From contig NZ_CP111085.1 of NCBI RefSeq assembly GCF_026278345.1, positions 1,314,001-1,378,000 on the forward strand: a stretch of 64,000 bases of DNA. The letters are read 5' to 3'. Positions within the stretch are counted from its first letter, which is position 1. Each line of letters opens with the position of its first letter. The position numbers and the translations under genes were made by a program. The notes under the pieces were generated by a model that worked only from the letters and a program-made list of their open reading frames with translations, ran no database searches and had not been told where the DNA came from. Source of the DNA: Tellurirhabdus rosea (GTDB taxonomy: Bacteria; Bacteroidota; Bacteroidia; Cytophagales; Spirosomataceae). Shown in pieces: positions 24,720-33,620 of this stretch.

Positions 24720-26522
24720 ATGTTCGATTATAAAACTGAATTAGCGCGCATCCCGCACGAACCGGGGGTCTACCGCTATTTCGATGCCAGCGGCGAAGTA
24801 ATTTACGTGGGCAAGGCCAAAGACCTGCGGAATCGCGTCAGCAGTTATTTTGTCAAATCAAACCAGCACGACCGGAAAACCCAGCGGCTCGTCAGCCAGA
24901 TCCGGAAGATTGAGTTTACGATTGTCCATACTGAGTTTGACGCCCTTCTGCTGGAAAACCAGCTTATTAAGCGTTTTCAGCCGCGGTACAACATCCTGCT
25001 CCGGGACGATAAAACGTATCCGTTTATCTGCGTGACCAACGAACGGTTTCCCCGTGTGGTCACTACCCGCCGCATCGACCGGAAACTGGGCACTTTTTAC
25101 GGACCGTACGCTACGCTGCGCCCCATGTACGCGCTGCTGGACATGTTCCGGGAGCTGTTTACCATCCGGACCTGTAATCTGAACCTCGCTCAGGAAAACA
25201 TCGACGCGGGTAAATACAAAGTTTGTCTGGAATTTCATATCGGCAATTGCAAAGGCCCCTGCGAAAACCGGGTCAGTGAAGAAGAGTACATGAAGGAAAT
25301 TGAGCAGGTGCATCACATTCTGAAGGGAAATCTGCAACCGGCTCAGACGTTTTTCAAGAACCGGATGGTAGAGGCCGCCAGCCAACTCCAGTTCGAACAG
25401 GCGCAGAAGTTTAAGGAACGACTCGATGTACTGCAGAATTTTCAGGCCAAATCCACCGTGGTCAATCCCAAGATCGCGGATGCCGATGTGTTTACGATTG
25501 CTTCGGACGAAACCAATGCGTACGTCAATTTCATGAAGGTCGTCAACGGGACGATCACGCAGACGCAGACCGTTGAGGTGAAGAAGAAGCTGAACGAATC
25601 GGACAACGACCTGCTTTGCATGCTGATCGTCGATTTCCGAAGCACGTACGGCAGCGAGGCCAAAGAAATCATCTGTAACATCCCGCTCGACTGCGATCTG
25701 AAGGCGGAGATAACGGTTCCCCAGATCGGCGATAAGAAGAAGCTGCTCGACATGTCGCTGAAAAATGTGCTGTATTTCCGCCGCGAACGGGCCGAGCGGG
25801 CTGCCGCCGAAGCCACCGCCAGCGCCAGCAAAAAAGACCGGGTGCTGATTCGGCTCAAACAGGATTTGCAGTTGAAAACGCTGCCCCACCGCATCGAGTG
25901 TTTTGATAACTCCAACATTCAGGGCACTAACCCGGTGTCGGCGATGGTCTGCTTTCTGGAAGGCAAGCCCGCGCCCAAAGAATACCGCCATTTCAGCATC
26001 AAAACCGTCGTTGGTCCCAACGACTTTGCGACCATGCACGAAGTGGTAACCCGCCGCTACACCCGGGTGCTGGAAGAACAGACCGGCATGCCGGACCTGA
26101 TCGTTATCGACGGCGGCAAAGGACAGCTCAGCGCCGCCTGCGACGCGCTCAAGGGGCTGAATCTGTACGGCAAAGTCCCCATCATCGGCATTGCCAAACG
26201 GCTCGAAGAGATTTACTTTCCGGAGGATAGCCTACCGCTTTACATTGATAAAAAATCCGAATCCCTTAAGCTCATCCAGCGTATCCGGGACGAGGCGCAC
26301 CGGTTTGCCATTACTTACCACCGCGACAAGCGTAGCCGGAACAGCCTCATCAGTGAACTGGAAAACGTGGAAGGAATCGGAAAGAAAACGGCCGCGAAGC
26401 TGCTGAAATACTTCAAAAGCGTCAAGAAAATACGGGAAGTGCCCGTGGAGGATGTGGCGGTGGTGGTCGGCAACGACAAAGCCCTCAAAATCAAGCAGTA
26501 TTTCGAAGCGATTCAGCAGTAA
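24720..26522 (+). CDS. uvrC: UvrABC excinuclease subunit C
   Basis: The product has 600 residues, usual for UvrC. The order is an N-terminal GIY-YIG nuclease domain (PGVYRYFDASGEVIYVGKAK), a UVR helical pair near residues 200-235, an RNase H-like C-terminal nuclease with the acidic motif ECFDNSNIQGT and VIDGGKGQLSAA, and a terminal helix-hairpin-helix region (ENVEGIGKKTAAKLLKYF). It makes the two incisions around bulky DNA lesions after UvrB loading. The gene ends just before a bidirectional terminator facing gldN. Confidence 0.97.
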   Translation: MFDYKTELARIPHEPGVYRYFDASGEVIYVGKAKDLRNRVSSYFVKSNQHDRKTQRLVSQIRKIEFTIVHTEFDALLLENQLIKRFQPRYNILLRDDKTYPFICVTNERFPRVVTTRRIDRKLGTFYGPYATLRPMYALLDMFRELFTIRTCNLNLAQENIDAGKYKVCLEFHIGNCKGPCENRVSEEEYMKEIEQVHHILKGNLQPAQTFFKNRMVEAASQLQFEQAQKFKERLDVLQNFQAKSTVVNPKIADADVFTIASDETNAYVNFMKVVNGTITQTQTVEVKKKLNESDNDLLCMLIVDFRSTYGSEAKEIICNIPLDCDLKAEITVPQIGDKKKLLDMSLKNVLYFRRERAERAAAEATASASKKDRVLIRLKQDLQLKTLPHRIECFDNSNIQGTNPVSAMVCFLEGKPAPKEYRHFSIKTVVGPNDFATMHEVVTRRYTRVLEEQTGMPDLIVIDGGKGQLSAACDALKGLNLYGKVPIIGIAKRLEEIYFPEDSLPLYIDKKSESLKLIQRIRDEAHRFAITYHRDKRSRNSLISELENVEGIGKKTAAKLLKYFKSVKKIREVPVEDVAVVVGNDKALKIKQYFEAIQQ

Positions 26523-26557
26523 ACCGGAGCACCGTTTTGGTTATTTTTCCTGCAAAA

Positions 26558-26596
26558 GAAAAGCCCGAAGCATATGGACTTCGGGCTTTTTATTTC
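26558..26596. terminator. Bidirectional terminator between uvrC and gldN
   Basis: AAGCCCGAAG pairs with CTTCGGGCTT around an 8-base loop. It is flanked by an A-rich stretch on one side and TTTTT on the other, so it can serve both convergent genes. Confidence 0.85.
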
Positions 26597-26630
26597 TAAT
26601 AAAGCGGCCGGAGCAACGCTCCGGGCTACA

Positions 26631-27680
26631 TTAATATTCCCAGAGGCCGTGTTCGGCTTCCATCAGGTCGTATTCAGCCTGTTGCGACTTGTTCAGACCT
26701 TCCTTATCGCCAAACATGGTGATCAGATCTTTGTCTTCCGCGTTCGAATACTTGGTAATTCGGCCGTAGAACAGACGCAGGTCAAAGGCATCGGCCAGGT
26801 TTTTGTGCTGGGCCTGGTTCTGCGGGTTGTACCAGATGTATTTCTTCGGGTCGCTGCGGAACAACTGATCCAAATCCTTGTACTTGAAGTACGCTACCGG
26901 AACTTCCAGACCTGCCGGGTTTTTATCCGCCGGAAGAACCAGTCCTACCGTCTGGATGTCGTAGTAAAGACGTGAGCGCTTGCGGTCGAAAACCCAGTCC
27001 TCTTTCAGTTCGAGGATGCTGAATTCATTGGCGAAATACTCATCCCCTGCTGGAACAGCCGCGGCGGCAACCGCTGTAGAATCGGGTTTGGCAGCCGGTG
27101 CCGGAGCCGCAGGCTTTTTGCCCTTGGCATTCTTGGCCGTTGCGGTTCCCTTTTTCGCCGTTGACTTCTTCGGCGCCGGGGTTCCCCAGCCGTCATCAGC
27201 AGCGGCCTTCTTGGGAGCCGGAGCACCCCAGCCATCTTCGGCCGGTTTGGCAGCAGGCTTGTTGGCGGGTGCGCCCCAGCCATCGCTTGCGCCCGAAGCA
27301 GCCGGGTCTTTGAAACCGGCGGCAATTTCCTCCGCCGAAAGACCAGCGCCCGTATTCGGCATGATCAGTTTCTGACGAAACTTGTTCATATCCATCGGTC
27401 GGCTTACCGAGTCAGATTCATACGGCGTCAGAACGCCCGCTTTCACCGCTTCGAGGATGTACCGCGTGATTTCGTTATTCTTGGAGAACATGGACCGATT
27501 CTGTTTCTCCTTCAGGTCGATTCGACGCCAAAGGGTCCGCTTCATCATAATGTCGTTCTCGTTGATTTCACGAACCGACAACGGATTCGTCCCGGTCGAG
27601 GCTTTCTCCTGGGCTTGGGCCGCCCCGCCAAATGCGGCGATTGTAACAGCCGCCAGCACCACTTTTCCCACCTGTTTCAT
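26631..27680 (-). CDS. gldN: GldN/PorN gliding motility and T9SS protein
   Basis: The product has 349 residues from ATG 27680 (MKQVGKVVLAAVTIAAFGGAAQAQ signal); the open frame before it is not conserved. SVREINENDIMMKRTLWRRIDLKEKQN and the C-terminal LRLFYGRITKYSNAEDKDL are GldN hallmarks. In the type IX secretion system GldN pairs with GldK as a periplasmic ring under the outer membrane. A linker of about 70 residues rich in Ala, Pro and Lys interrupts the middle and contains three DGWG(A/T)PA repeats. It is the last gene of the operon. Confidence 0.92.
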   Translation of the reverse strand: MKQVGKVVLAAVTIAAFGGAAQAQEKASTGTNPLSVREINENDIMMKRTLWRRIDLKEKQNRSMFSKNNEITRYILEAVKAGVLTPYESDSVSRPMDMNKFRQKLIMPNTGAGLSAEEIAAGFKDPAASGASDGWGAPANKPAAKPAEDGWGAPAPKKAAADDGWGTPAPKKSTAKKGTATAKNAKGKKPAAPAPAAKPDSTAVAAAAVPAGDEYFANEFSILELKEDWVFDRKRSRLYYDIQTVGLVLPADKNPAGLEVPVAYFKYKDLDQLFRSDPKKYIWYNPQNQAQHKNLADAFDLRLFYGRITKYSNAEDKDLITMFGDKEGLNKSQQAEYDLMEAEHGLWEY

Positions 27681-27747
27681 GACCCTGTATTTCTTGTGCT
27701 TTCGATTTCTGCTTCTATAACGAATCAACAAACCGTTTTGGTACACC

Positions 27748-29343
27748 TTAGTTTAACGGAATGTTGTAAACCGGACGGCCCATGTTTACTTCCTTGATTT
27801 CTCCGCGGAAGTTACGTCGCTGCACCTGCTCCACTTCGATCACATAACGGTCGCCCGGTTGGGCCTGTGCCGCCAGAGAGGCTACCGAACCACCCTCTCC
27901 GGAAAGCTGTACCCCCGCCACCCGACGGTTACCGCGGGCTAAGCTTACGGTAACACCGTTTACCCGGAAATTCGCATCTTCCGGAGAATAATTTTTAAAG
28001 CTTTCGTCAGCAACGGCCTGTACCCGGATGCTTCGTACAGCTGAGGCCGACATGCCCCGGCGCTCATCGACCAGAGAACCACCCGCATAGTACTGCAGGG
28101 TCGGTCTTGGTACGCGGTTCACCCGGAAACGTTCCGTACCCAGTACATTACCCTGGTTGCTGATCGTCAGCGCGACCTGATTAGAACTAGGAACAATCGT
28201 AATTTTTCCCCGTTCGCCACCGGCCAGAACGGCTGCGCCCTGCGGCGAGAAGCTCGGGTTCCAGAGCGCACCCAGTTGCGGGCTCTGAATGCTCAACCGG
28301 TTGGCACATTCAAAATACAGCGGCGGCATTGTACCCGTTTCAATCTGGTACGAAGGCTTGGCCACGAAGTATTCCTGGTTCAGGTTAACCGTTTTATTCT
28401 CGCCAGCCGGTGTCGTGTAGGTAATAGCGCCGGTCAGTACGCGGCGGGCCAGACCGTTTTTGTCGTAAGCACCGCCCTGAGCCGTAAATTCAATGATACC
28501 CCGGCCATCCTGCATACGAACCGAACCCCCGTTCAGGCTCATCCGCGGCTGAATTCCGCTGGACGAAGCGGCCAGGAACATTTCTCCTTTGAACTTCGTA
28601 CCGGCTACCACCACTTTCGACTCCATGCTGAGCATAGCCATGATTTTGTCGAATTTCACGTCCTGCGCGCCGACTTTCGTGGCGAGGTAGTCCAGCGTCT
28701 GGCCTTCCATGCGGCGGATTTCGGACTGCTTCTGACTCAACACGGCCAGAGCTGCCGGAACCGGCGTCTGTTCGAAGTTCAGCTCGGCGAAGTCCTTGTT
28801 ACGCTGGTCTTTGGCGCGGCTGGCAACGGGGTCTTCGTTGGCATCAACGGCCAGGGCGCCAAATTTCGCCGTCGGATTGTACTGGTTCAGTTTCTGCGCG
28901 TACTGGTTCAGCTTCTGCTGCAGTTCGTACGCCTTACCGTTCTTACGGCCGCCGATCATCGTGATGGCTACCTTATCTTCTTCGCTGGGGTTCTTGATAT
29001 GCCCTTCTTCGTCCAGACCACCGCCAGCATCGTTGATCAATTGCTGCTTAATAGCATCAATATCTCCGATGATGGAGCTGGTCAGCTGACGAACTTCGTC
29101 TGCCTGCTTCACGACGGCAAGGTCGGTAGCCCGGTTACCGGACTTGGACACCGTTTCCCGGATGGATTCGAGGGTTGACTGGTTAATTCGGTTGGCTGCC
29201 CCAGTCGAGCTTTCCAAGCTGCTATTGATCAGGATGAATTTCTCCAGTAGGGCCGAACTGACTTGAAGGGCCAGCATTGCGGTCAATACCAGATACATCA
29301 TCCCGATCATTTTCTGACGGGGTGATTCTTTTGCGCCTGCCAT
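27748..29343 (-). CDS. gldM: GldM/PorM gliding motility and T9SS motor protein
   Basis: The product has 531 residues. The N-terminus (SPRQKMIGMMYLVLTAMLALQVSSALLEKF) holds the single membrane helix. The long periplasmic part contains the four extracytoplasmic domains of the GldM shaft. GldM couples the proton-driven GldL/GldM motor in the inner membrane to the GldK/GldN ring. Length and start match the family. A spacer with a palindrome separates it from gldL. Confidence 0.96.
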   Translation of the reverse strand: MAGAKESPRQKMIGMMYLVLTAMLALQVSSALLEKFILINSSLESSTGAANRINQSTLESIRETVSKSGNRATDLAVVKQADEVRQLTSSIIGDIDAIKQQLINDAGGGLDEEGHIKNPSEEDKVAITMIGGRKNGKAYELQQKLNQYAQKLNQYNPTAKFGALAVDANEDPVASRAKDQRNKDFAELNFEQTPVPAALAVLSQKQSEIRRMEGQTLDYLATKVGAQDVKFDKIMAMLSMESKVVVAGTKFKGEMFLAASSSGIQPRMSLNGGSVRMQDGRGIIEFTAQGGAYDKNGLARRVLTGAITYTTPAGENKTVNLNQEYFVAKPSYQIETGTMPPLYFECANRLSIQSPQLGALWNPSFSPQGAAVLAGGERGKITIVPSSNQVALTISNQGNVLGTERFRVNRVPRPTLQYYAGGSLVDERRGMSASAVRSIRVQAVADESFKNYSPEDANFRVNGVTVSLARGNRRVAGVQLSGEGGSVASLAAQAQPGDRYVIEVEQVQRRNFRGEIKEVNMGRPVYNIPLN

Positions 29344-29380
29344 AAATGTATGGGAGTATTCTTATCGTTAGATGTTGAAT

Positions 29381-29447
29381 GTTTAACGTTTAAGGAAACG
29401 CGTCACCAAAAAACCGGAATAAGCGCATTGTACCTTAAACGTCAAAC
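29381..29447. repeat. Palindromic element between gldL and gldM
   Basis: GTTTAACGTTTAAGG (29381-29395) and CCTTAAACGTCAAAC (29433-29447) pair over 15 bases with one mismatch. The arm is made of 7-mer words (ATGTTTA, ACGTTTA). The element is smaller than the others but has the same build and lies in the spacer of a co-transcribed pair. Confidence 0.6.
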
Positions 29448-29462
29448 CTTGGACGGAAGATT

Positions 29463-30299
29463 TTATTTCGCCTGAGCCGGTGTTCCGCCACGCATTGCGG
29501 TCAGCATGCTGCCGTACACGTTGTTCAGGGAAGCCAGGTTGTTGGTCAGTTTGCCCAGTTCGTTTTTGAACTGCTGCGTATCACGGCTGGCATCCGACAT
29601 GTTTTCCATGGCGCTGGTCAGGTTGCCGTAGAACGCGTTCATGGCTTTCAGGTGCTTGTTGGTATCCTGAAGCTCCAGTTCGTAAACGGCGTTCAGGGCG
29701 CCCATGCTCTGCGTAATTTTCTGGAACTGCGTCCGGTATTCTTTGGCATCCTGCGTGGCATCGGCCATCGCGTTCATGGCCGTTACCGCCACGCCGTACG
29801 ACTTGTTCATCTCGTTGATATTAGCCGCGGCTGCCCGAACGCTTTGTGCGTATTCGTTGGTCGCTACCGTAGCTCCGGAGATGTCGCGCATCTGGCCAAC
29901 CGAATCGGTCAGGCTGCGCAGACTCGTGCCGAGCCGCTCGAAAACTTCCGGGGATACTTTGGCATCGGCCAGCATCTTGTCCATGTTGGCCGTCATTCCG
30001 TTACTTTGCAGGGCCGGACGGCGCTGCGGCAGTTCACCGGCATAATCGTCAGCCAGTTCCGGATACACCCGCGTCCAGTCCGGTTCTCTCGTCGTAGGCT
30101 GGGCAAACGTTTGCAGGGCATAGAGGGCGAAGATAACTGCTTCTACGGTCAGACCGATGGTTAGCATTTCGCCGCCGCCCGTCCAGTGTTGAATTTTGAA
30201 AAGTGCTCCGAGTACGACGACCGCCGCCCCTAAGCTATACGCTGTCGGTAATACTTTGTCGAAAAAGAAATTTGAACCGTTACCGTTCTTTTTAGCCAT
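29463..30299 (-). CDS. gldL: GldL/PorL gliding motility and T9SS motor protein
   Basis: The product has 278 residues. Two N-terminal helices (AYSLGAAVVVLGALFKIQHWTGG and MLTIGLTVEAVIFALYAL) carry the KIQHW and Glu-containing patterns of GldL, which with GldM forms the proton-driven motor of gliding and type IX secretion. The cytoplasmic C-terminal half is a predicted coiled coil with repeated Asn/Met/Ala segments. The start is ATG 30299. Confidence 0.95.
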   Translation of the reverse strand: MAKKNGNGSNFFFDKVLPTAYSLGAAVVVLGALFKIQHWTGGGEMLTIGLTVEAVIFALYALQTFAQPTTREPDWTRVYPELADDYAGELPQRRPALQSNGMTANMDKMLADAKVSPEVFERLGTSLRSLTDSVGQMRDISGATVATNEYAQSVRAAAANINEMNKSYGVAVTAMNAMADATQDAKEYRTQFQKITQSMGALNAVYELELQDTNKHLKAMNAFYGNLTSAMENMSDASRDTQQFKNELGKLTNNLASLNNVYGSMLTAMRGGTPAQAK

Positions 30300-30372
30300 G
30301 ATTCAGAAAAGGGTAATATATGGAAGTTGTGTGTTTACGTTAGGGTTTACGCAACAGGTTTCAACGTTTCAA

Positions 30373-31467
30373 TCAGCGGCGACCGCCCCCGGCGCGTCCG
30401 GCCCGTGCGGATGCCGTGCGGCCCATCAGGTTGTCCATCACGCAACGGAAACCAATGTACGACCGCTTCTGATCTTCCCGTTCATAATACCGCGTACCGG
30501 TTTCGAGGTAGTAAGCGATATCTTTCCACGAACCGCCCCGGACCACTTTACGCGGCTCATCCGGATTGTCGTTGGTCGGGTTCATATCCCAGACAATGGC
30601 TGAAGCATTTTCGGCATAGGCATCCTGCGTCCACTCGGCTACGTTACCGGCCATGTTGTACAGACCGTAATCGTTGGAGTTGTACGCGTTGGCCGGAGCC
30701 GTGTACGGATAGCCGTCTGCGTCGAAATTACCGCGCTGGGGCTTGAAGTTGGCCAGATAGCAGCCTTTGCCATTGGCGACGTAAGGACCACCCCAGGGAT
30801 ACTTAGCCGACTGACGGCCGCCCCGTGCTGCCCATTCCCATTCTGCCTCGGACGGCAGGCGGAAACGTGGTGACAGGAACTCGCCTTCTTTCGTGCGGTG
30901 GTCGTTGTACAGGTTCGTCCGCCATTTGCTGAAATACTGGGCGGCCTGCCAGCTTACCCCCACCACCGGGTACGTATCGAATGCCGGGTGCGAGTAGTAG
31001 TACTCCAGCATCGGGTCGCCGTTGTGGTACGTAAAGTCGTTTTTCCAGACAGTTGTATCCGGATAGTATTTCGACATGATCTCCTCTTCACCCAGCACCG
31101 AAACCGAGTCGGTCAGCAGGGCGTTGACGAACTGCCGGTATTCGTGGTTGGAAATCTCGGCGTCGTCCATGTAGAACGAGCTGATCGTCACCCGACGGTT
31201 CAGGTTGACTTGTGTGGCGGCCAGGTCTTCGTCGGCCTGACCCATCATGAATGAGCCGGACGGGACCAGAACCATGCCATAAGGCGTTGTCTGTTTGTAG
31301 CCTTTCCGGGCTGTTGCCGTAATTTCACCGTTGGTTACGCCGACATCCTGTGTCTTGCCTCCTTTGCCAAACTTTGATTTAAGAAACCCGCAACCCTGTA
31401 AAAGCACCACCAGTGCCGCGACCATCACCCCCCGGGCTGCGTTGCTAGTAAACCAATTGTTACTCAT
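30373..31467 (-). CDS. gldK: GldK/PorK gliding motility and T9SS lipoprotein
   Basis: The product has 364 residues from ATG 31467, with a lipoprotein signal (VMVAALVVLLQGC). The mature part is a formylglycine-generating-enzyme/sulfatase-modifying domain (MVLVPSGSFMMGQADED and NMAGNVAEWTQDAY), as in all GldK/PorK. It is structural rather than catalytic in the T9SS ring. The C-terminus ends in a Gly/Arg-rich tail (RAGRAGGGRR). It is the second gene of the cluster, after the PorP/SprF-like gene. Confidence 0.95.
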   Translation of the reverse strand: MSNNWFTSNAARGVMVAALVVLLQGCGFLKSKFGKGGKTQDVGVTNGEITATARKGYKQTTPYGMVLVPSGSFMMGQADEDLAATQVNLNRRVTISSFYMDDAEISNHEYRQFVNALLTDSVSVLGEEEIMSKYYPDTTVWKNDFTYHNGDPMLEYYYSHPAFDTYPVVGVSWQAAQYFSKWRTNLYNDHRTKEGEFLSPRFRLPSEAEWEWAARGGRQSAKYPWGGPYVANGKGCYLANFKPQRGNFDADGYPYTAPANAYNSNDYGLYNMAGNVAEWTQDAYAENASAIVWDMNPTNDNPDEPRKVVRGGSWKDIAYYLETGTRYYEREDQKRSYIGFRCVMDNLMGRTASARAGRAGGGRR

Positions 31468-31631
31468 AGTTGTAGCGTACGTTAATACCTGTTCTTCGTG
31501 CAAACCAGTCTAAAAACGAAAATTAAGTTGTTTATTGTATACAGTCTCAGAATTTGCTGGCTGTAAAAAGAATTGTTTTTGGGCAAATTTCAGCCTTAGA
31601 CGCCACTTTACATGTCACTACCTTTAACGTT

Positions 31632-31639
31632 CAAAGTTA
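31632..31639 (-). promoter_or_regulatory. -7 element before gldK
   Basis: TAACTTTG on the minus strand matches TAnnTTTG. The nearest upstream TTTG is 24 bases away, a little far. If used, gldKLMN has its own promoter in the 247-base spacer after the PorP-like gene. Confidence 0.3.
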
Positions 31640-31714
31640 GCGGCCCATCGGCATTTGGCCTAACAAATCAGGCCACAAATTGTTGAAATCCGTTTTGTCC
31701 CCTTAAACGGCTCT

Positions 31715-32674
31715 CTAATACCGGAATCGGGGCGTCCGAATAATCGGTTTGCGGCCCGCCTGCGGCTCCGGCAGCGAGTACGAAAGCAGCACTTCGTGCG
31801 AAGTCGGGCTTTTGGCCTGTCGTCCGCCCGTAATAAAATCAAATGAATAGCCGAAACGAAGCGCGTTGTTGTTGAGCAAACTGATGCCGAGCGTGGCCAT
31901 AATGGCGTCCTGCTGCCGGTAACCAAAACCCACCCAGTGCCGCTTATCGTACATCACAATGGCATTCGCTTCAAAGGAGGATGTATTAAGGTCCGTTTTC
32001 ACCAGCACCGACGGCATGATGTCCAGCACTTCGTTCCACTCATAACGATATCCGGCCGTAAAGTAAGCGGCCCGGGCCAGAGGATTTACGGAACGGTCGG
32101 TGCCCAGCCGGAAAGACGACTGGTTGAGGTGCTGCATACTGGCCCCGATGTAATAGACGGGCGTGCTGTAGTGAACGCCCGCCGCCACATCCGGCTGGAT
32201 CTGATTGACGCGTCCGCCGGGAATGAGCGGGTCGCCCGGCTCCCCGGGGCGCAGCTGGTCAAAGTTCAGCCCTTTGTTGTACAGTCCGCCCTGAACGCCC
32301 AGTGCCAGCGTGCCGGTGTTCAGCGGCAGTCGCAGGGCATAGGCCAGCTGAACGGCCTGGTTGATCTGCGGCCCGAGCCGGTCGTTCATCGCCACCACGC
32401 CGATCCCGCTCCGGATTTTCCGCAGGGGCATGTTGAACGAAAACAGCTGCGTGCTGGGAGCTCCGCCATCGTCAAATGTCCCCTGGTATCCCGCCCATTG
32501 CGTCCGGTGGGTCAGCTGAAAGCGCGTAACGCCTTCGGAACCAGCCGTAGCCGGATTGTAATACACCGGATTGAGCATGTAAAGACTGAACTGGGGGTCC
32601 TGCTGCGCCCGGGCCGTTGTAGCAGCCAGAAAAGCAACAGCAAACAGGAAAGCAGGGTAAAATTTATTTGACAT
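31715..32674 (-). CDS. PorP/SprF family type IX secretion outer-membrane protein
   Basis: The product has 319 residues with a signal peptide (FLFAVAFLAATTARAQ). The mature N-terminus QQDPQFSLYMLNPVYYNPATAG is the signature of the PorP/SprF family: outer-membrane barrels that anchor or assist secretion of T9SS substrates. Its position directly upstream of gldK is the common porP-porK-porL-porM-porN order. Several paralogues usually exist per genome, so substrate-specific (SprF) and core (PorP) roles cannot be told apart, but the context favours PorP. Confidence 0.9.
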   Translation of the reverse strand: MSNKFYPAFLFAVAFLAATTARAQQDPQFSLYMLNPVYYNPATAGSEGVTRFQLTHRTQWAGYQGTFDDGGAPSTQLFSFNMPLRKIRSGIGVVAMNDRLGPQINQAVQLAYALRLPLNTGTLALGVQGGLYNKGLNFDQLRPGEPGDPLIPGGRVNQIQPDVAAGVHYSTPVYYIGASMQHLNQSSFRLGTDRSVNPLARAAYFTAGYRYEWNEVLDIMPSVLVKTDLNTSSFEANAIVMYDKRHWVGFGYRQQDAIMATLGISLLNNNALRFGYSFDFITGGRQAKSPTSHEVLLSYSLPEPQAGRKPIIRTPRFRY

Positions 32675-32725
32675 AATGGGGTAAGGCGAAGGAATCGGTA
32701 GTTTAGTTACTTAACGCTTTTTTTC

Positions 32726-32733
32726 CAAAAATA
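32726..32733 (-). promoter_or_regulatory. -7 element before the PorP-like gene
   Basis: TATTTTTG on the minus strand matches TAnnTTTG exactly, 52 bases upstream of the start codon, in an AT-rich stretch just past the hemD terminator. No TTTG at 19-21 bases. Confidence 0.35.
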
Positions 32734-32737
32734 TTGA

Positions 32738-32776
32738 AAATAAAAAGAGGCTGGACGTGATGCCCAGCCTCCTCTT
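32738..32776 (-). terminator. Terminator after hemD
   Basis: On the minus strand GAGGCTGG and CCAGCCTC pair around a 9-base loop and are followed by TTTTTATTTT. It closes the hemD transcript and isolates the T9SS operon. Confidence 0.8.
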
Positions 32777-32788
32777 AACGCGTGTCTT

Positions 32789-33577
32789 TTACAGATTGTT
32801 GGCTTTCTTTATATAAAGCTCCAGCGCCCCGGCCATGGACGGTGCATTCGGCAGCGGGGCTTCAATATCCAGGATAAAGCCCGCTTCGTTGACGGCCTTG
32901 GCCGTTGTCGGTCCAAAAGCGGCCATCCGGATGCCGTTCTGCCTGAATTCGGGGAAGTTGTGCTTCAGCGCGTTTACGCCGGAAGGGCTGAAAAACGCGA
33001 TGAGGTCGAAATTGCTGATGGCCAGGTCCGTGAGATCCGTTGGAACGGTTTCGTACATGATCGCTTCCGTCAGATGCAGCCCGCTGGTGTCCATAAACTC
33101 CGGAATGTCGGTGCCCCGGATGTTGGAACAGGGGAACAGAAACTTCTCGGTCTTGTGCTTGCGGATGAGGTCAAACAGGTCGGCCGCGGTCTTGGTGCCG
33201 GTGAAGATCTTCCGCTTGCGGATCACGATGTACTTCTGCAGGTAGTTGGCCGTCTGCTCGGTCACACAGAAGTATTTCATGTCGGCAGGGACCTCGATCT
33301 TGGCTTCCTGACAAATGCGGAAGAAGTGGTCGACGGCGTTCCGACTGGTGAAAATGACGGCGGTGTGGTCGAGAATATTGATTTTCTGCCGGCGAAAATC
33401 TTTGTACGAAACCCCCTGAATCTGGATAAAGGGACGAAACTCAATCTTGATGTTATACCGGCTTGCCAACTCGAAATACGGATTGGACTTATCGTCGGCA
33501 GGGCGGGACTGAGTTACCAGAATGCTTTCGACTTTGGTAAGGCGCTCCTGTTCGTTCTTGGTGGTAATTTCACTCAT
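32789..33577 (-). CDS. hemD: Uroporphyrinogen-III synthase-like protein
   Basis: The product has 262 residues from ATG 33577 (MSEITTKNEQERLTKVESIL); the longer frame from 33643 is not conserved. Two Rossmann-like halves are seen. Family motifs include ILVTQSRPADDKSNPYFEL near the start, VIFTSRNAVDHFF, and FFSPSGVNALKHNFPE with AAFGPTTAKAV in the second half. The enzyme cyclises hydroxymethylbilane with inversion of ring D in haem synthesis. In Bacteroidota it is often next to a DUF4271 gene, as here (43 bases). Confidence 0.9.
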   Translation of the reverse strand: MSEITTKNEQERLTKVESILVTQSRPADDKSNPYFELASRYNIKIEFRPFIQIQGVSYKDFRRQKINILDHTAVIFTSRNAVDHFFRICQEAKIEVPADMKYFCVTEQTANYLQKYIVIRKRKIFTGTKTAADLFDLIRKHKTEKFLFPCSNIRGTDIPEFMDTSGLHLTEAIMYETVPTDLTDLAISNFDLIAFFSPSGVNALKHNFPEFRQNGIRMAAFGPTTAKAVNEAGFILDIEAPLPNAPSMAGALELYIKKANNL

Positions 33578-33620
33578 TGAATCTACCTCGTTTTTGCGTC
33601 TGAACCCGATGACCGGCTGC

